DNA of 64,000 nucleotides from CAXXHQ01 sp963665265 (GCA_963665265.2 OY762224.2:2728001-2792000), one strand, 5' to 3'. Positions 49,350 through 58,912 are shown, numbered from the stretch's first letter. Numbers and translations: made by a program. The notes: a model not told the origin generated them from the sequence alone.

Positions 49350-51188
49350 ATGTCTAGTTCTTCATTTGCCGACGCTATTAAAACCGAACTATTGATTTTT
49401 GACGGAGCCATGGGCACGGAAATCTATGCGCATCACGTTTTTACGAATCGCTGCTTTGACGAGCTAAATTTGTCCGATCCGAAGCTGATTCGTTCCATAC
49501 ACTCAGAATATGCGGAGGCGGGAGCTGATGTATTAACGACGAATACGTTCGGCGCCAACCGGGTAGCGCTTGGGCGGTTCGGGCTTGCCGAAAAGACTTG
49601 CGAAATCAACGCCGCCGGCGCGCGCAACGCCAAGGAGATTGCAAACGGGTTTGATCGCAAGATATACGTGGCGGGTTCGATCGGACCGCTTCCGGCGCAA
49701 CCGCAATACGAAGATCAAATTGAGTCGATGATCGTCGAGCAAGTCGACGCGCTTATCGGAGGCGGAGCCGACTTCATTCTTTTTGAAACGCAGCCTTCGC
49801 GCAAAGCGATCGAGCGTTGCGCGAAGGCGATGAAGTCTCGGCCGACGGTTCCCTACGTTCTCTCATTCGTCGTTGCGAACAACGGCGAGACGGCGGCCGG
49901 CGAATCGGTCGAGTTGATGTTGTCTCCGTTGCCCGTTGACGTTCCCAAGCCGATCGCGATGGGAATGAATTGCGGATGCGGGCCGGACGGACTACTAAGC
50001 GCCGTAGAGAGAGCGGTTCGCTCAACGCATTTGCCGTTGATCGTGCAGCCGAACGCCGGACTGCCGAAAGAAGTGGAGAACCGGCATATATATTTGTCTT
50101 CGCCGGAGTATTTCACCGAGTTCGCCAAGCGTTTCGTAAGTATGGGCGTATCGGCGGTCGGCGGTTGTTGCGGCACGTCGCCCGCTCACATTCGCGAGAT
50201 GGCGCAAACTGTAAAGCCTCTTTCCCGCATGCAAACGAAAGTCGTAGTATCGGAGGCGGCTCAGAAAGTTCAAGGCTGCGATCCTTCTCCGTTAGCGGAG
50301 CGTTCGCATTGGGCGAAGATGCTTGTAGAAAAGGAATGGGTGACGACGGTCGAGTTGACGCCTCCCCGAGGCTATGATTTGACGTCGATTATCGAGAAGA
50401 GCCGGAAATTGAAGGAGAAAGGGGTATCGGCCGTCAATCTCCCCGACGGTCCGAGAGCGAGCGCGAGAATTTCGTCGTTGATCGCCGCCGAACGGATCTG
50501 GCGCGAGGCGCACATTGAACCGATCTTGCATTTTTGCTGCCGTGATCGCAATTTGATCGGCATGCAAGCTGATTTGCTGGCCTGCGCGGCATGCGGAGTT
50601 AGGAACATACTTTTCATCACGGGCGATCCGCCGAAGTTGGGCGACTATCCGCACGCCACCGGGGTTTTCGACGCCGATTCGATCGCCATGGCGGCGGTCC
50701 AACGCCGCTTGAATCGGGGCGTCGATCTTGGCGGGCAATTGATCGATCCGCCCACGCATGCGGTGATCGGCGTCGGATTGGATCCGAACGCACTTGATCA
50801 GGCGAAGGAATTGGAGCGATTTCGCCGTAAAGTGGACGCGGGGGCCGAGTTCGCCATTACGCAACCGGTTTTCGATCCGGACGCATTGCTGCGATTCCTC
50901 GACAAAATCGCCGACATTCCGATTCCAATCGTCGCCGGCGTTTGGCCTTTGGTGAGCTATCGCAACGCGTCGTTCATGCAAAACGAAGTGCCTGGGGTAG
51001 TCGTGCCCGACGAGATCATGCGGCGGATGGCGTCGGTTGAAAGCCGAGAAGGTCAACTTGCGATGGGCATTTCGATCGCCGTCGAGGCCGTGCAACGAAT
51101 CCGCTCGCGAATTTCAGGCGTTCAGGCGAGCGCACCGTTCGGCCGCATTGAAACGGCGTTGGCCGTGATTGAAGGCGCGAACGGCTAG
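49350..51188 (+). CDS. homocysteine S-methyltransferase / MTHFR fusion, 612 aa
   Basis: Residues 1-300 form a homocysteine S-methyltransferase: FDGAMGTEIYAH start, TNTFGANR, zinc cysteines in MNCGCG (about 207) and GGCCGT (about 272). Residues 325-600 are a methylenetetrahydrofolate reductase: VELTPPRG, then CRDRN, GDPP and AITQPVFDP, with FAD and folate contacts. The layout is that of YitJ-type bifunctional enzymes, which link reduction of methylene-THF to methionine formation. ATG 49350 gives the expected N-terminus. Cytosolic; single gene. Confidence 0.93.
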   Translation: MSSSSFADAIKTELLIFDGAMGTEIYAHHVFTNRCFDELNLSDPKLIRSIHSEYAEAGADVLTTNTFGANRVALGRFGLAEKTCEINAAGARNAKEIANGFDRKIYVAGSIGPLPAQPQYEDQIESMIVEQVDALIGGGADFILFETQPSRKAIERCAKAMKSRPTVPYVLSFVVANNGETAAGESVELMLSPLPVDVPKPIAMGMNCGCGPDGLLSAVERAVRSTHLPLIVQPNAGLPKEVENRHIYLSSPEYFTEFAKRFVSMGVSAVGGCCGTSPAHIREMAQTVKPLSRMQTKVVVSEAAQKVQGCDPSPLAERSHWAKMLVEKEWVTTVELTPPRGYDLTSIIEKSRKLKEKGVSAVNLPDGPRASARISSLIAAERIWREAHIEPILHFCCRDRNLIGMQADLLACAACGVRNILFITGDPPKLGDYPHATGVFDADSIAMAAVQRRLNRGVDLGGQLIDPPTHAVIGVGLDPNALDQAKELERFRRKVDAGAEFAITQPVFDPDALLRFLDKIADIPIPIVAGVWPLVSYRNASFMQNEVPGVVVPDEIMRRMASVESREGQLAMGISIAVEAVQRIRSRISGVQASAPFGRIETALAVIEGANG

Positions 51189-51236
51189 TCGGCGATTACG
51201 TCGTGGAATCCACAAAGTAATTGGTTATTGTCCGGA

Positions 51237-52376
51237 TTAGACGGCTTCGGCGAAGGCCTCGGCGCGATCTTGCATTTCGTCTTCTTCGTCGACGCGGTCG
51301 ATGGCTCCGTCGGCTCCTCGGCGATTGCCGGGATAGAACAATTCGACGGCGGCGACGAACTGGCGGAAACGCGGATCGGAATGGACTTCGGCTCCTTCGT
51401 CGACGAACTTGTCTCGCAATTCGTAGGCTTGATGTCGCCCCAGCGGCCAACGAACCGACATAACGTCGTTTATTTCGTTGAGGAGTTGATAAACGCGCGC
51501 TCTAGTAAGGCCCATCTGTCGCGCGGTTTGCCGAACGCTGACGATCGGCGAGGCGAGGCCGAGCCGATTCTCGGCCAATAAGACGATTTGATGCGAGCAA
51601 TCGATGCGGATTTGGTCGAGCATCGGGAGAATAAACTCGTCAAAAAGCTCTTGCTCCGAGGGGACGCCGCGTTTTTGCAAAGAACGACCGAGCCACCGTT
51701 CGGCATGATCGATTCGTCGCGGCATGATTCGGACGGTAAGATTGGAATTCGGATCGGCGTTGCCGACGAGGCGATGGGCCGCGCTAAAGGCCTCGAGCAC
51801 GGCGCGAACGCGTTTTTCGCCGTAGGTGCGCATGCGAGTAATATCGGCAAGAGTGCAACCGAGAAACTTGGAAAGCGGGGCGTTCCAGATGACTCGAGTC
51901 ACTCGTTGCAAACTTTCGACGAGCCGGCCGACCGTCTCTTCGCCGAGGTCGTGCTTAACGACCGTTTCTTGCCACTGTGCCCAAGTCATTTCGGAAACCG
52001 ATTCAGGATCGAATTCGTCGATTTCGCAAGAGGCGGCGGGCAAAGAGGAGATCGAGGCGGCGTTCGGCTGATCGGCGGAGGGGAGGTTTGAAGGATCGGA
52101 ATCGGCCGCCCGTGCGAGCAATTTCACGAGCGATTGCATTTTCGTTCGGCCGATGCCAGGGGTTCGCGCGAGATCGGCGTAAGAGGATTTTAATAAATCG
52201 CGCAACGGACGCCCCAGAAAAGCCAAGGGTAAACGGCGGTCTGCGGGAATCGCCCAATAGGCGAGATTTTTTTCCAGGCAAGCCGAATATTCGTCGGAGA
52301 GCAAAGCCGTTCGGCATCGCTCGTAGTCGCTGATCGCTTGGACTTCCTCAATCGCAGCGGATTTTCGCGAACGCAT
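51237..52376 (-). CDS. uncharacterised HTH/HhH regulator-like protein, 379 aa
   Basis: ATG 52376 has GAAGGAG at 7 nt, better than an ATG 24 nt earlier. LARTPGIGRTKMQSLVKLL (about residues 70-88) looks like a helix-hairpin-helix. SVRQTARQMGLTRARVYQLLNEI (about 283-305) is an HTH like that in sigma region 4 or TetR-type regulators. FLGCTLADITRMRTYGEKRVRAVLEAF in the middle resembles the RNA polymerase alpha C-terminal-type fold. The C-terminus is acidic. A nucleic-acid-binding regulator is likely; the family is not one I can name. Confidence 0.65.
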   Translation of the reverse strand: MRSRKSAAIEEVQAISDYERCRTALLSDEYSACLEKNLAYWAIPADRRLPLAFLGRPLRDLLKSSYADLARTPGIGRTKMQSLVKLLARAADSDPSNLPSADQPNAASISSLPAASCEIDEFDPESVSEMTWAQWQETVVKHDLGEETVGRLVESLQRVTRVIWNAPLSKFLGCTLADITRMRTYGEKRVRAVLEAFSAAHRLVGNADPNSNLTVRIMPRRIDHAERWLGRSLQKRGVPSEQELFDEFILPMLDQIRIDCSHQIVLLAENRLGLASPIVSVRQTARQMGLTRARVYQLLNEINDVMSVRWPLGRHQAYELRDKFVDEGAEVHSDPRFRQFVAAVELFYPGNRRGADGAIDRVDEEDEMQDRAEAFAEAV

Positions 52377-52964
52377 GTAATACTCCTTCGTAGCGTTCAA
52401 ACGGTGATTTCGTCAAACGTAAAGCGCGGCTCAGCCGTAAGCCGTCGCTTTTGTTCGCTCGTTCGGCCCGTCGTGGCGCCGGAGGCGTCGCAGGTCGTTA
52501 TAGTATCCTACGCGGCGCGAGCGGAACGTAGTTCGCATAAACGTCGTCAACCGTTGAAATATTTGCGGATCGGGCGAAACAGCCCCCAGGCCCGGGAAGA
52601 TCGCACGGCCAAAAGGTTATTCTGATTGCTAGCGTGCAAAATGGTCAAGGGGGGAAGGTTTTTTTGTTAAGCTAAATATTTCCGTGAAGACTGGTTAATA
52701 TGCGAGATATGGGGTAAAGGAATTGCGTTTCTAAGCATGACTTTCGGTCGTGGTGGCCATGCGGCGAGGAGACGGAACTGGTATAAAGATTACCGCCGTC
52801 GTAAACAGTATTGCTTATGTCCCTGGAGTAAATCCGAAAAGAGGGGTATGGGGCTGAGGGATATTGTCGCCGTTCGCGGCATTATTATCAAAGAACATCC
52901 TGTTTGCCCGCCGCCGCTTGCGGAGTCTTGACCGACCGCTTGATCGCCGCCACAATCAATCCCC
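52377..52964. promoter_or_regulatory. divergent intergenic region, 590 nt
   Basis: Between the HTH protein (-) and the LptF/G-type permease (+). A short Arg-rich ORF (52737) is not convincing. No RNA or repeat is recognised; A/T-rich stretches near 52660-52690 may hold promoters. Confidence 0.3.
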
Positions 52965-54119
52965 ATGTTTATTTTCACGCGTTACGTCGTCATTGAAATT
53001 ATCAAGTATTTTCTTGTGACGCTATTCGCCTTGACTCTTCTTGTAACGTTAGTCATGGGTTTGCAGGAGGGAATGCGTCAGGGGCTGCCGCCTCAGGTAA
53101 TTTTCCGAATTCTTCCGTACATGATGCCGGAGATGTTAGGCATCACGATCCCAGTGAGTTTGCTGTACTCGGTTAGCAGCGTGTACGGGCGAATGAACGG
53201 TGCGAACGAGGTCATCGCGCTCAAGTCGTTAGGTATAAATCCGATGGCGGTGGTTTGGCCGACGCTGATATTAGCTTTTCTGCTAAGTATGCTTGTGATA
53301 TGGTTGCAAGAGGCGGCGGCGTTTTGGCAGAGGCCGAATTTGCGCCGGGTCGTGGCCGAGTCGATCGAGGAGTGCGCCTATAGCAAGCTGCAGAAAGATA
53401 GATCGTTTATCTCGCCGGATAATCGTTTTGAAGTGATCGTAAAGCGAGTGGAAGGCGATCGCTTGATTCAGCCGAAAATCACGATAAAGGGCGAAAAAGA
53501 TAATCCGGGCATATCGATTACCGCAGCCGAGGCGCAGTTCCATTCGGACTTGGCGAATCACGCTTTGAACGTCACGTGCATTGACGGCGAACTAACGATG
53601 GACGGCGGTTTACGGGTGACGTTCACAGGCGCGAATACGCAATCGATTCCGATTAAGCCCCAAGCTCGTCCGGACTTTCATCGCGATTGGGTGGAGATGC
53701 GAGAAATACCCGGCATGCTCAAGCAGTTGCAGGCGGTCATGGAGCCGCTGGAACGCATGGAAGCGGTGACGCAAGCGACGGGAAGGGACATGCCGCCCGC
53801 TCCCCAGGCAATGTTAGAGGAGCTTCGCAGGTCGACGAATCGTCTTCGCACGGAAACGTATCGGCGATTGTCGAACGGGTTTACGTGTCTATGCTTCGCG
53901 CTGATTGGAATTCCCGCAGCGATGTTGCGGCGGCACTCGGACGTGCTGACGAATTTTTTCGTCTGTTTTTTGCCGATTCTGGCGATTTACTATCCGTTTT
54001 TAATGGTCGGCGACAAGATGACGACGGCCGGCACGGCGCCGCCGATCGCGTTTTGGACGGGGAACGTCGTATTCATCGTCGCCGGAATAATGTTGCTCAA
54101 ACGGATTCTTCGGCGATAG
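52965..54119 (+). CDS. LptF/LptG-family permease, 384 aa
   Basis: The YjgP/YjgQ layout: helices 1-3 in the first 120 residues (IFTRYVVIEIIKYFLVTLFALTLLVT, the conserved NGANEVIALKSLGINPMAV loop), a large beta-jellyroll periplasmic domain (about 125-275), then helices 4-6 (LCFALIGIPAAMLRRHS, NFFVCFLPILAIYYPF, AFWTGNVVFIVAGIMLLK). LptF/G pull lipopolysaccharide from the inner membrane with LptB. A second subunit is not in the window, which is usual when the pair is split. Supports an LPS-type outer membrane. Confidence 0.88.
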   Translation: MFIFTRYVVIEIIKYFLVTLFALTLLVTLVMGLQEGMRQGLPPQVIFRILPYMMPEMLGITIPVSLLYSVSSVYGRMNGANEVIALKSLGINPMAVVWPTLILAFLLSMLVIWLQEAAAFWQRPNLRRVVAESIEECAYSKLQKDRSFISPDNRFEVIVKRVEGDRLIQPKITIKGEKDNPGISITAAEAQFHSDLANHALNVTCIDGELTMDGGLRVTFTGANTQSIPIKPQARPDFHRDWVEMREIPGMLKQLQAVMEPLERMEAVTQATGRDMPPAPQAMLEELRRSTNRLRTETYRRLSNGFTCLCFALIGIPAAMLRRHSDVLTNFFVCFLPILAIYYPFLMVGDKMTTAGTAPPIAFWTGNVVFIVAGIMLLKRILRR

Positions 54120-54144
54120 CGTCCGATTACGCGAGGTCGCTTTC

Positions 54145-56058
54145 TTAACCATCGCCTTGGCGGACGGCGATAACGGGAATTTTTAACCGATGGCGCACGC
54201 CGTCGATCGTTTGACCATAGAGAAGGTCCATAATGCCGCGGTGCCCGTGGCCGCCCATGACGACGGCGTCGAGTTTTCGTTCTTTCGAGATCTTGACGAG
54301 TTCGGTCGAGGCGTCGCCGTATCCTAAAACTCCTTCGACGCTCTTAATTTCGTTTTCGTCGAGGTCGGCTCGCAGTCGCGTCTGCAGCGCTTCGATATAG
54401 GCTTCGTCGTCGCGGCTTTCGGCGTCGCCGGTTTGTGCTCCGTACCAAGTTCCGCCGACGCCGTCGACGATATGCATAAGGACGAGGTCGGCGCGATGGG
54501 TTTTGGCCAAGGCCACGGCCTCGGCGAGCATTTTTGAATCGCTCGACTTCGCTTCGAGCGCGACGCCGATGCGTTTGAAGCGGCGTTGCATTCCGATAGC
54601 GCGGGCGACGACGTCTTCGGCCGAGATTTCTTCCTCGGCGTTGGGCTTTTCTTCGGGGCGCAAGGTCATCCAAGCGAGCAGGCTAATTAGCCCGAAGGAG
54701 ATCGGAATGCATGTGACGGCGACGATCCAGCGATATTCGCCGGCGAAGGCGAGCGCGTCGATGATCGCTTCGTAGACGAGTTTTCCGTTTAGCGACATAA
54801 TGATTCCGGCGGTCAGCCAAGCGAGTCCTTGCGCCCAAAGCGGAGTGACGAACGGGCCCATCTTTCGCTTGCTGCACGTAAAGCGAATGAGCGGAATCAC
54901 GGCGAAGGAAAGCTGAACGCTAAGAATCACTTGGCTAAAGATTAAGAGGTTGTAAACGTCTTTTTCGCCGCGATAGATAATGACGAGGACGGCCGGAATG
55001 ATGGCCAATGAGCGCGTGACAAGGCGGCGCAGCCAGGGCTTGATACGGAATTGCAGGAAGCCTTCCATCGTGATTTGTCCGGCCAAGGTACCGGTGACGG
55101 TCGAACTTTGACCGGCGCAAAGGAGCGCAAGGGCAAAGGCGATCGGCGCGATGCTGGAGCCGAGAGTTCCTTCGAGGAGTGTATGGGCTTCTTGGATTTC
55201 GGCGACGGTATGTCCGTTGGCGTGAAAGGTGGCGGCGGCGACGATCAATATGGCGGCGTTCACAAAAAACGCGGCGTTCATGGCGACGGCGGAGTCGATT
55301 AAGTTGAAGCGGCATGCTTCGGTCACGGCCTCGCGACTTCGACGGACGTTGCGGCTTTGCACGAGCGCGGAGTGAAGATATAAATTGTGCGGCATGACCG
55401 TCGCGCCGATGATGCCGATGGCGACGTACAGTTCTTCGCCTTTGAGCCATTTAGGGACGAAGCCGCCGGCGATTCCGGCGATGGACGGTTTACAGAGAAA
55501 AAGTTCGAAGAGGAAGCAAAGCCCGATCATGCCGACGAGCATGAGAATGAACGCCTCGAGTTTACGAACGCCGGCCTTTTGAATGAGGAGCAGAAAAAAA
55601 ACGTCGCTGCCGGTAAGAATGACCCCCCAGAGCATCGGGATGCCGAAGAGGAGATTCAGACCGATGGCCGAGCCGAGGACTTCCGCCAAGTCGCAAGCGG
55701 CGATGGCGATTTCGCAGAGAATGAACAAAACCCAGGTGACAGGGCGAGGGTAATCGTCGCGGCAGGCTTGGGCTAAATCGCGACCAGTGACAAGTCCAAG
55801 TCGAGCGCTCAGGGTTTGAAGTAGGACGGCCATGAGATTGCTCATGACGAGGACGAAGAGCAAGCGGTAGCCGAATTGCGAGCCGCCTTGGATGTCGGTG
55901 GCCCAATTGCCTGGGTCCATGTATCCGACGGAGATTAAATAGGCCGGTCCGGCGAATGCCCAAAGACGACGCCAGCCGCGTTTAGGAGGAATGGGAACGG
56001 AGCGATGGACTTCTTCAAGGGATCGCGTTTGCCGAAAATCGTTTGATGCCGCAGCCAT
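54145..56058 (-). CDS. Nramp divalent-metal transporter with C-terminal Usp domain, 637 aa
   Basis: Residues 40-480 are an Nramp transporter with 11 or so helices, DPGN metal motif (YMDPGNWATD) in helix 1, and MPHNLYLHS in helix 6. Residues 500-637 form a universal stress protein domain: IGVALEAKSSDSKMLAEAVALAKTHRADLVLMHIV and the ATP loop VMGGHGHRGIMDLLYGQTIDGV. The fusion suggests nucleotide-controlled Mn/Fe import. ATG 56058 is chosen over an upstream start that would add 22 basic residues. Convergent with the LptF/G-type gene. Confidence 0.92.
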   Translation of the reverse strand: MAAASNDFRQTRSLEEVHRSVPIPPKRGWRRLWAFAGPAYLISVGYMDPGNWATDIQGGSQFGYRLLFVLVMSNLMAVLLQTLSARLGLVTGRDLAQACRDDYPRPVTWVLFILCEIAIAACDLAEVLGSAIGLNLLFGIPMLWGVILTGSDVFFLLLIQKAGVRKLEAFILMLVGMIGLCFLFELFLCKPSIAGIAGGFVPKWLKGEELYVAIGIIGATVMPHNLYLHSALVQSRNVRRSREAVTEACRFNLIDSAVAMNAAFFVNAAILIVAAATFHANGHTVAEIQEAHTLLEGTLGSSIAPIAFALALLCAGQSSTVTGTLAGQITMEGFLQFRIKPWLRRLVTRSLAIIPAVLVIIYRGEKDVYNLLIFSQVILSVQLSFAVIPLIRFTCSKRKMGPFVTPLWAQGLAWLTAGIIMSLNGKLVYEAIIDALAFAGEYRWIVAVTCIPISFGLISLLAWMTLRPEEKPNAEEEISAEDVVARAIGMQRRFKRIGVALEAKSSDSKMLAEAVALAKTHRADLVLMHIVDGVGGTWYGAQTGDAESRDDEAYIEALQTRLRADLDENEIKSVEGVLGYGDASTELVKISKERKLDAVVMGGHGHRGIMDLLYGQTIDGVRHRLKIPVIAVRQGDG

Positions 56059-56231
56059 GAAATCGCTCGCCAAGGTAGAGTAGAATAGTCGCTGGGGATG
56101 GCGCGGGGCGGACCTTCCGCGCAATCTTGACGCTCAGTGCGCCGAATGAAAATTGTACGCATTCGGTCAAGCGGAGAAAAGCCCGACGTTTTCGTCGAGT
56201 AACGGTTCAGTTCTAGCCAAAGGGGAAGAAG

Positions 56232-56969
56232 TTAGTCGCTGGGGCGGATGTATTCGGGCGGGATATCGACAGGGGCGCGGTATTCTTCCGGGCGATAGGT
56301 CGGGCCGAGGTATTCCGGGCGGTTCTCTCGAATTGCCGATTGATCGTAGGTTGGGTGATCGTAGGCGGGGGCCGTGTAGGCTCGATCGTTGTAGTTAGGG
56401 GCCCTGTAGGCCTGCTGCTCGTAGCTCGGTTTGTATTCGGAGGGGGCGACCGAGTGATCGTATTGATAGCGAGGTTTACTGTCGTCCGGCTTTTCGTACA
56501 TCGGTCGCTCGTAGACCGGACGTTTTTCCGGGTCCAACGCCCAAGTCGGCGGTTGGTCGTTCGGAAGAACGTAGGTAGGTCGGTCGTACTCGATCTGCTG
56601 GTACGTCGGCGGCTGGTAAGCGGGGCGACCCTCTTGGCCGAAAAATGGATCGGTTCGGTCAGGCGAAATTTGTTCACTTCGACGCGTGACGTCGGCGAAG
56701 TCATCGTTATTAGCTGAACGATCCGCTCCGCTACGTTCCGAACGAGGGAGCTTTTCTTGCGATAAAGAAAAATTGGACGCCCTCGATCGATTCGAGTCTT
56801 TCGCCGAGCCGCTCTGAATACTTCGGTATTGGAAGATGCCTCCGGAGTCGTCGTCGCTTGGTTTTGGTGAACCAGCCAAGGCGGCGTTAGACGCGCAGAA
56901 CGAAAGAGCCGCCGTCGTGAACGAGGCCGCAAGAATGGAACGACGGAACAGGATTTTTTGCCCGGTCAT
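56232..56969 (-). CDS. secreted Tyr/Pro-rich repeat protein, 245 aa
   Basis: Signal peptide at residues 1-32 (LAASFTTAALSFCASNAALA). After a Ser/Asp-rich spacer, from about residue 110 to the end, short units of the type Y-x-x-P-x-Y recur every 8-12 residues (PPTYQQIEYDRPTYV, YERPMYEKP, APAYDHPTYD, RPEYLGPTYRPEEY). No globular domain. Such Tyr/Pro-rich repeats suggest an extracellular structural or cross-linkable protein. Located behind the Nramp gene on the same strand. Confidence 0.78.
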   Translation of the reverse strand: MTGQKILFRRSILAASFTTAALSFCASNAALAGSPKPSDDDSGGIFQYRSIQSGSAKDSNRSRASNFSLSQEKLPRSERSGADRSANNDDFADVTRRSEQISPDRTDPFFGQEGRPAYQPPTYQQIEYDRPTYVLPNDQPPTWALDPEKRPVYERPMYEKPDDSKPRYQYDHSVAPSEYKPSYEQQAYRAPNYNDRAYTAPAYDHPTYDQSAIRENRPEYLGPTYRPEEYRAPVDIPPEYIRPSD

Positions 56970-57153
56970 GCACTTTCAACTAACGTTGAGAAACAAACAT
57001 TGCAAAAGAGAAATCTTAGGATGCAAAATGGTCACCTGACAAAGCATAGCATGGCTTATACCGTCTCGACGGTCCTGGTTCGCTAAATAAGTTAAATCAG
57101 GAATTCTCCTTGTTTTGCGAAGGAATCGGGAGGGGAAGAAATGCAAGACGAAT

Positions 57154-57505
57154 ATGTCGTCGTTTAAGGCGTGCGCCGCGTTGGCGGCGCAGAAGAAGGA
57201 TTTGACGCCGTCGCAACTGGCGTCGAAGTTCAGCTTCCAGGTCAAGCGGATATTCAAGAGGAAGGGCCAACCGCTGACGCCGGCGGCCGAACTTTTCGAG
57301 GATGGCCGAGCAAGACGTTGGCCGCGTCGAACGAAACGGAGTTTTACGAGCGGATGGGTCTCCAGAAGATAGAGGTCTTCTGGTAAAAGAACGACATGTT
57401 CGATTGACGACCGGCGTCAGGCGGTTGAGCCTCGGTTCGGGATCGGGCTGTATGGCTCGGCGCGAATCGTTCGGCGTTATTCAACGCGATTTTTTGTTTG
57501 AATAA
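57154..57505 (+). pseudogene. remnant of IS3-type transposase OrfA
   Basis: The frame from 57154 reads SFKACAALAAQKKDLTPSQLASKFSFQVKRI and AAELFEDGRAR, the HTH and linker of IS3-family OrfA. From about 57310 the homology moves to the +2 frame (NETEFYERMGLQKIEVFW, the OrfA leucine-zipper end) and then to a third frame (LVKERHVRLTTGVRRL). At least two frameshifts and no OrfB mean a dead fragment. No terminal inverted repeats are visible. Confidence 0.72.
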
Positions 57506-57608
57506 GAAAGGATGCTTAACCCTCCAATAATTCCCGATCCGTCTTGGACAGTCGGAAAAGGTATCTCTTCCGCAGGAATATCCATGTAACGGTGAACGCG
57601 AGCGTTTA

Positions 57609-58400
57609 TTACGGATACCGCTGAATGTTCGCGTCGTTAAAAGATTGGCTGTTCGTCATTTTTTCTGTATGTCCGTCGGCGAAGGTCATGATCGTGATGC
57701 CGGGGTGAGCGCTAGGCAATGCCGCGCTGATTTCCATCGCGCCGTAAGTGGAGTTCTTAAGCAAAAATCCTATAGGATCAAGTACGGTAGCCGTTACCGA
57801 AGTCGGTGAACTTGGATAGGTAAATTGCTGTTGAGACGAAGCCGTCGTAGTTCGTTCCGAAAACAAAGCGATGCGATTCGTAGAACTTAGATCGGCCAGG
57901 GAGACTTTTGTCGTCGTAATCGATGAATTTTTGACGCGAAATTGGCCTGTATTGATCGTCGTTTTGTCCCCCGTATCGTTAGGAGGACCGCAGTTAACGC
58001 CGAAACTCAACGCATTATCCCGAGAATTTTTCAAAAGATCGTTCGGGCAAACTAACACGTCAATTCTCTTTGGGAGATTCGCCACGCCATTTTTCGCAAA
58101 ATCGTTCCAAACATCTTGTCGGCCAAGGCCTGGAAGAATGGCCAAAGCCCAAGTGTAAGGAACAGTAGTACCGGACGGTAATCTTACCTCACTGATCGCC
58201 CAAGGAAGACGTTTTTTATCCAAATCGTAGCCGATGATCGCTTTGCCGACGTTTTGCTGATTATTCAAGCAGACTGTTTGGCGAGCGTTCTCTCGGACCA
58301 TGTTGACGGCCGGCAACAGCATGCCGACGAGCATGCCGATAATGACGATGACGATCAATAGCTCGACAAGAGTAAAACCGGTAGGACGATTAGTTTTCAT
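57609..58400 (-). CDS. DUF1559 prepilin-like protein, 263 aa
   Basis: TGFTLVELLIVIVIIGMLVGMLLPAV at residues 7-32 is the prepilin motif; CLNNQQNVGKA follows as usual. The C-terminal H-X9-DG signature is HPGITIMTFADGH. ATG 58400 gives the right N-terminus. It is divergent to another DUF1559 gene across a region of inverted repeats. Such proteins are abundant in planctomycetes and of unknown precise role, thought to be surface or secretion-linked. Confidence 0.92.
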   Translation of the reverse strand: MKTNRPTGFTLVELLIVIVIIGMLVGMLLPAVNMVRENARQTVCLNNQQNVGKAIIGYDLDKKRLPWAISEVRLPSGTTVPYTWALAILPGLGRQDVWNDFAKNGVANLPKRIDVLVCPNDLLKNSRDNALSFGVNCGPPNDTGDKTTINTGQFRVKNSSITTTKVSLADLSSTNRIALFSERTTTASSQQQFTYPSSPTSVTATVLDPIGFLLKNSTYGAMEISAALPSAHPGITIMTFADGHTEKMTNSQSFNDANIQRYP

Positions 58401-58436
58401 AGGCTCACCAAGGACACAGAAGGCCAATGCAGCGCC

Positions 58437-58515
58437 AAGGATGAGGGATGAAGGATGAAGGATGAAACATCTTCGCGACTTTCATCCTTCATCCCTCCGC
58501 CTTCATCCTTACATT
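58437..58515. repeat. GATGAAGG-type hairpin repeat, left copy
   Basis: About 75 nt in which GGATGAAGGATGAAA pairs with TTTCATCCTTCATCC around CATCTTCGCGAC. A diverged copy in opposite orientation is at 58740-58820. The two flank about 220 nt between divergent DUF1559 genes. Confidence 0.75.
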
Positions 58516-58739
58516 TCGTACTTTAGCAAACTGCGGGAAAAAACGCCAGTTTGAGTTTCGCCGACAGCTCCCCCCCTAATGCAGGTTTCGCCCGGAGAGC
58601 TCGCAACAGGCAATCCGCTTTGATCGGCAAAACCAATGCTAGAGGTCGTTCATCAAATGCAATCGGCCGAAAATCGTTTCCTGGCAAGACTTTCTATTGA
58701 TTTATTTGCGGAAATGAATGAAAATTGCCGGTAGAGGCA

Positions 58740-58820
58740 AATGGATAAGAGATGAAGGATGAGGGATGAAATTCGCAAAGATGTTTCATCCTTCATCCCT
58801 CTTCCTTTATCCTTGGGATG
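58740..58820. repeat. GATGAAGG-type hairpin repeat, right inverted copy
   Basis: The reverse complement of this stretch matches the left copy (58437-58515) at most positions, including CCAAGGAT, GGATGAAGGATGAAACATCTT and GCGA. The copy is itself an imperfect palindrome. It ends 93 nt before the + strand DUF1559 start. Confidence 0.75.
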
Positions 58821-58912
58821 CCGCAAAAACCGTCCATCCCTCAGCCGCTTGAAAAACACGAGAGACCATTCATTCGCCGCTAATTGAATTGGGCGTTTTA
58901 AGGAGCCAAACC

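Noticed and set aside
52737..52931. 64-aa ORF before the LptF/G-type gene
   Set aside because: Arg/Cys-rich, no ribosome-binding site, no homology that I recognise; treated as intergenic.
56213..56932. 239-aa ORF overlapping the Tyr/Pro-rich gene on the same strand
   Set aside because: It is the alternative frame of a repetitive gene and has no signal peptide; the 245-aa frame does.
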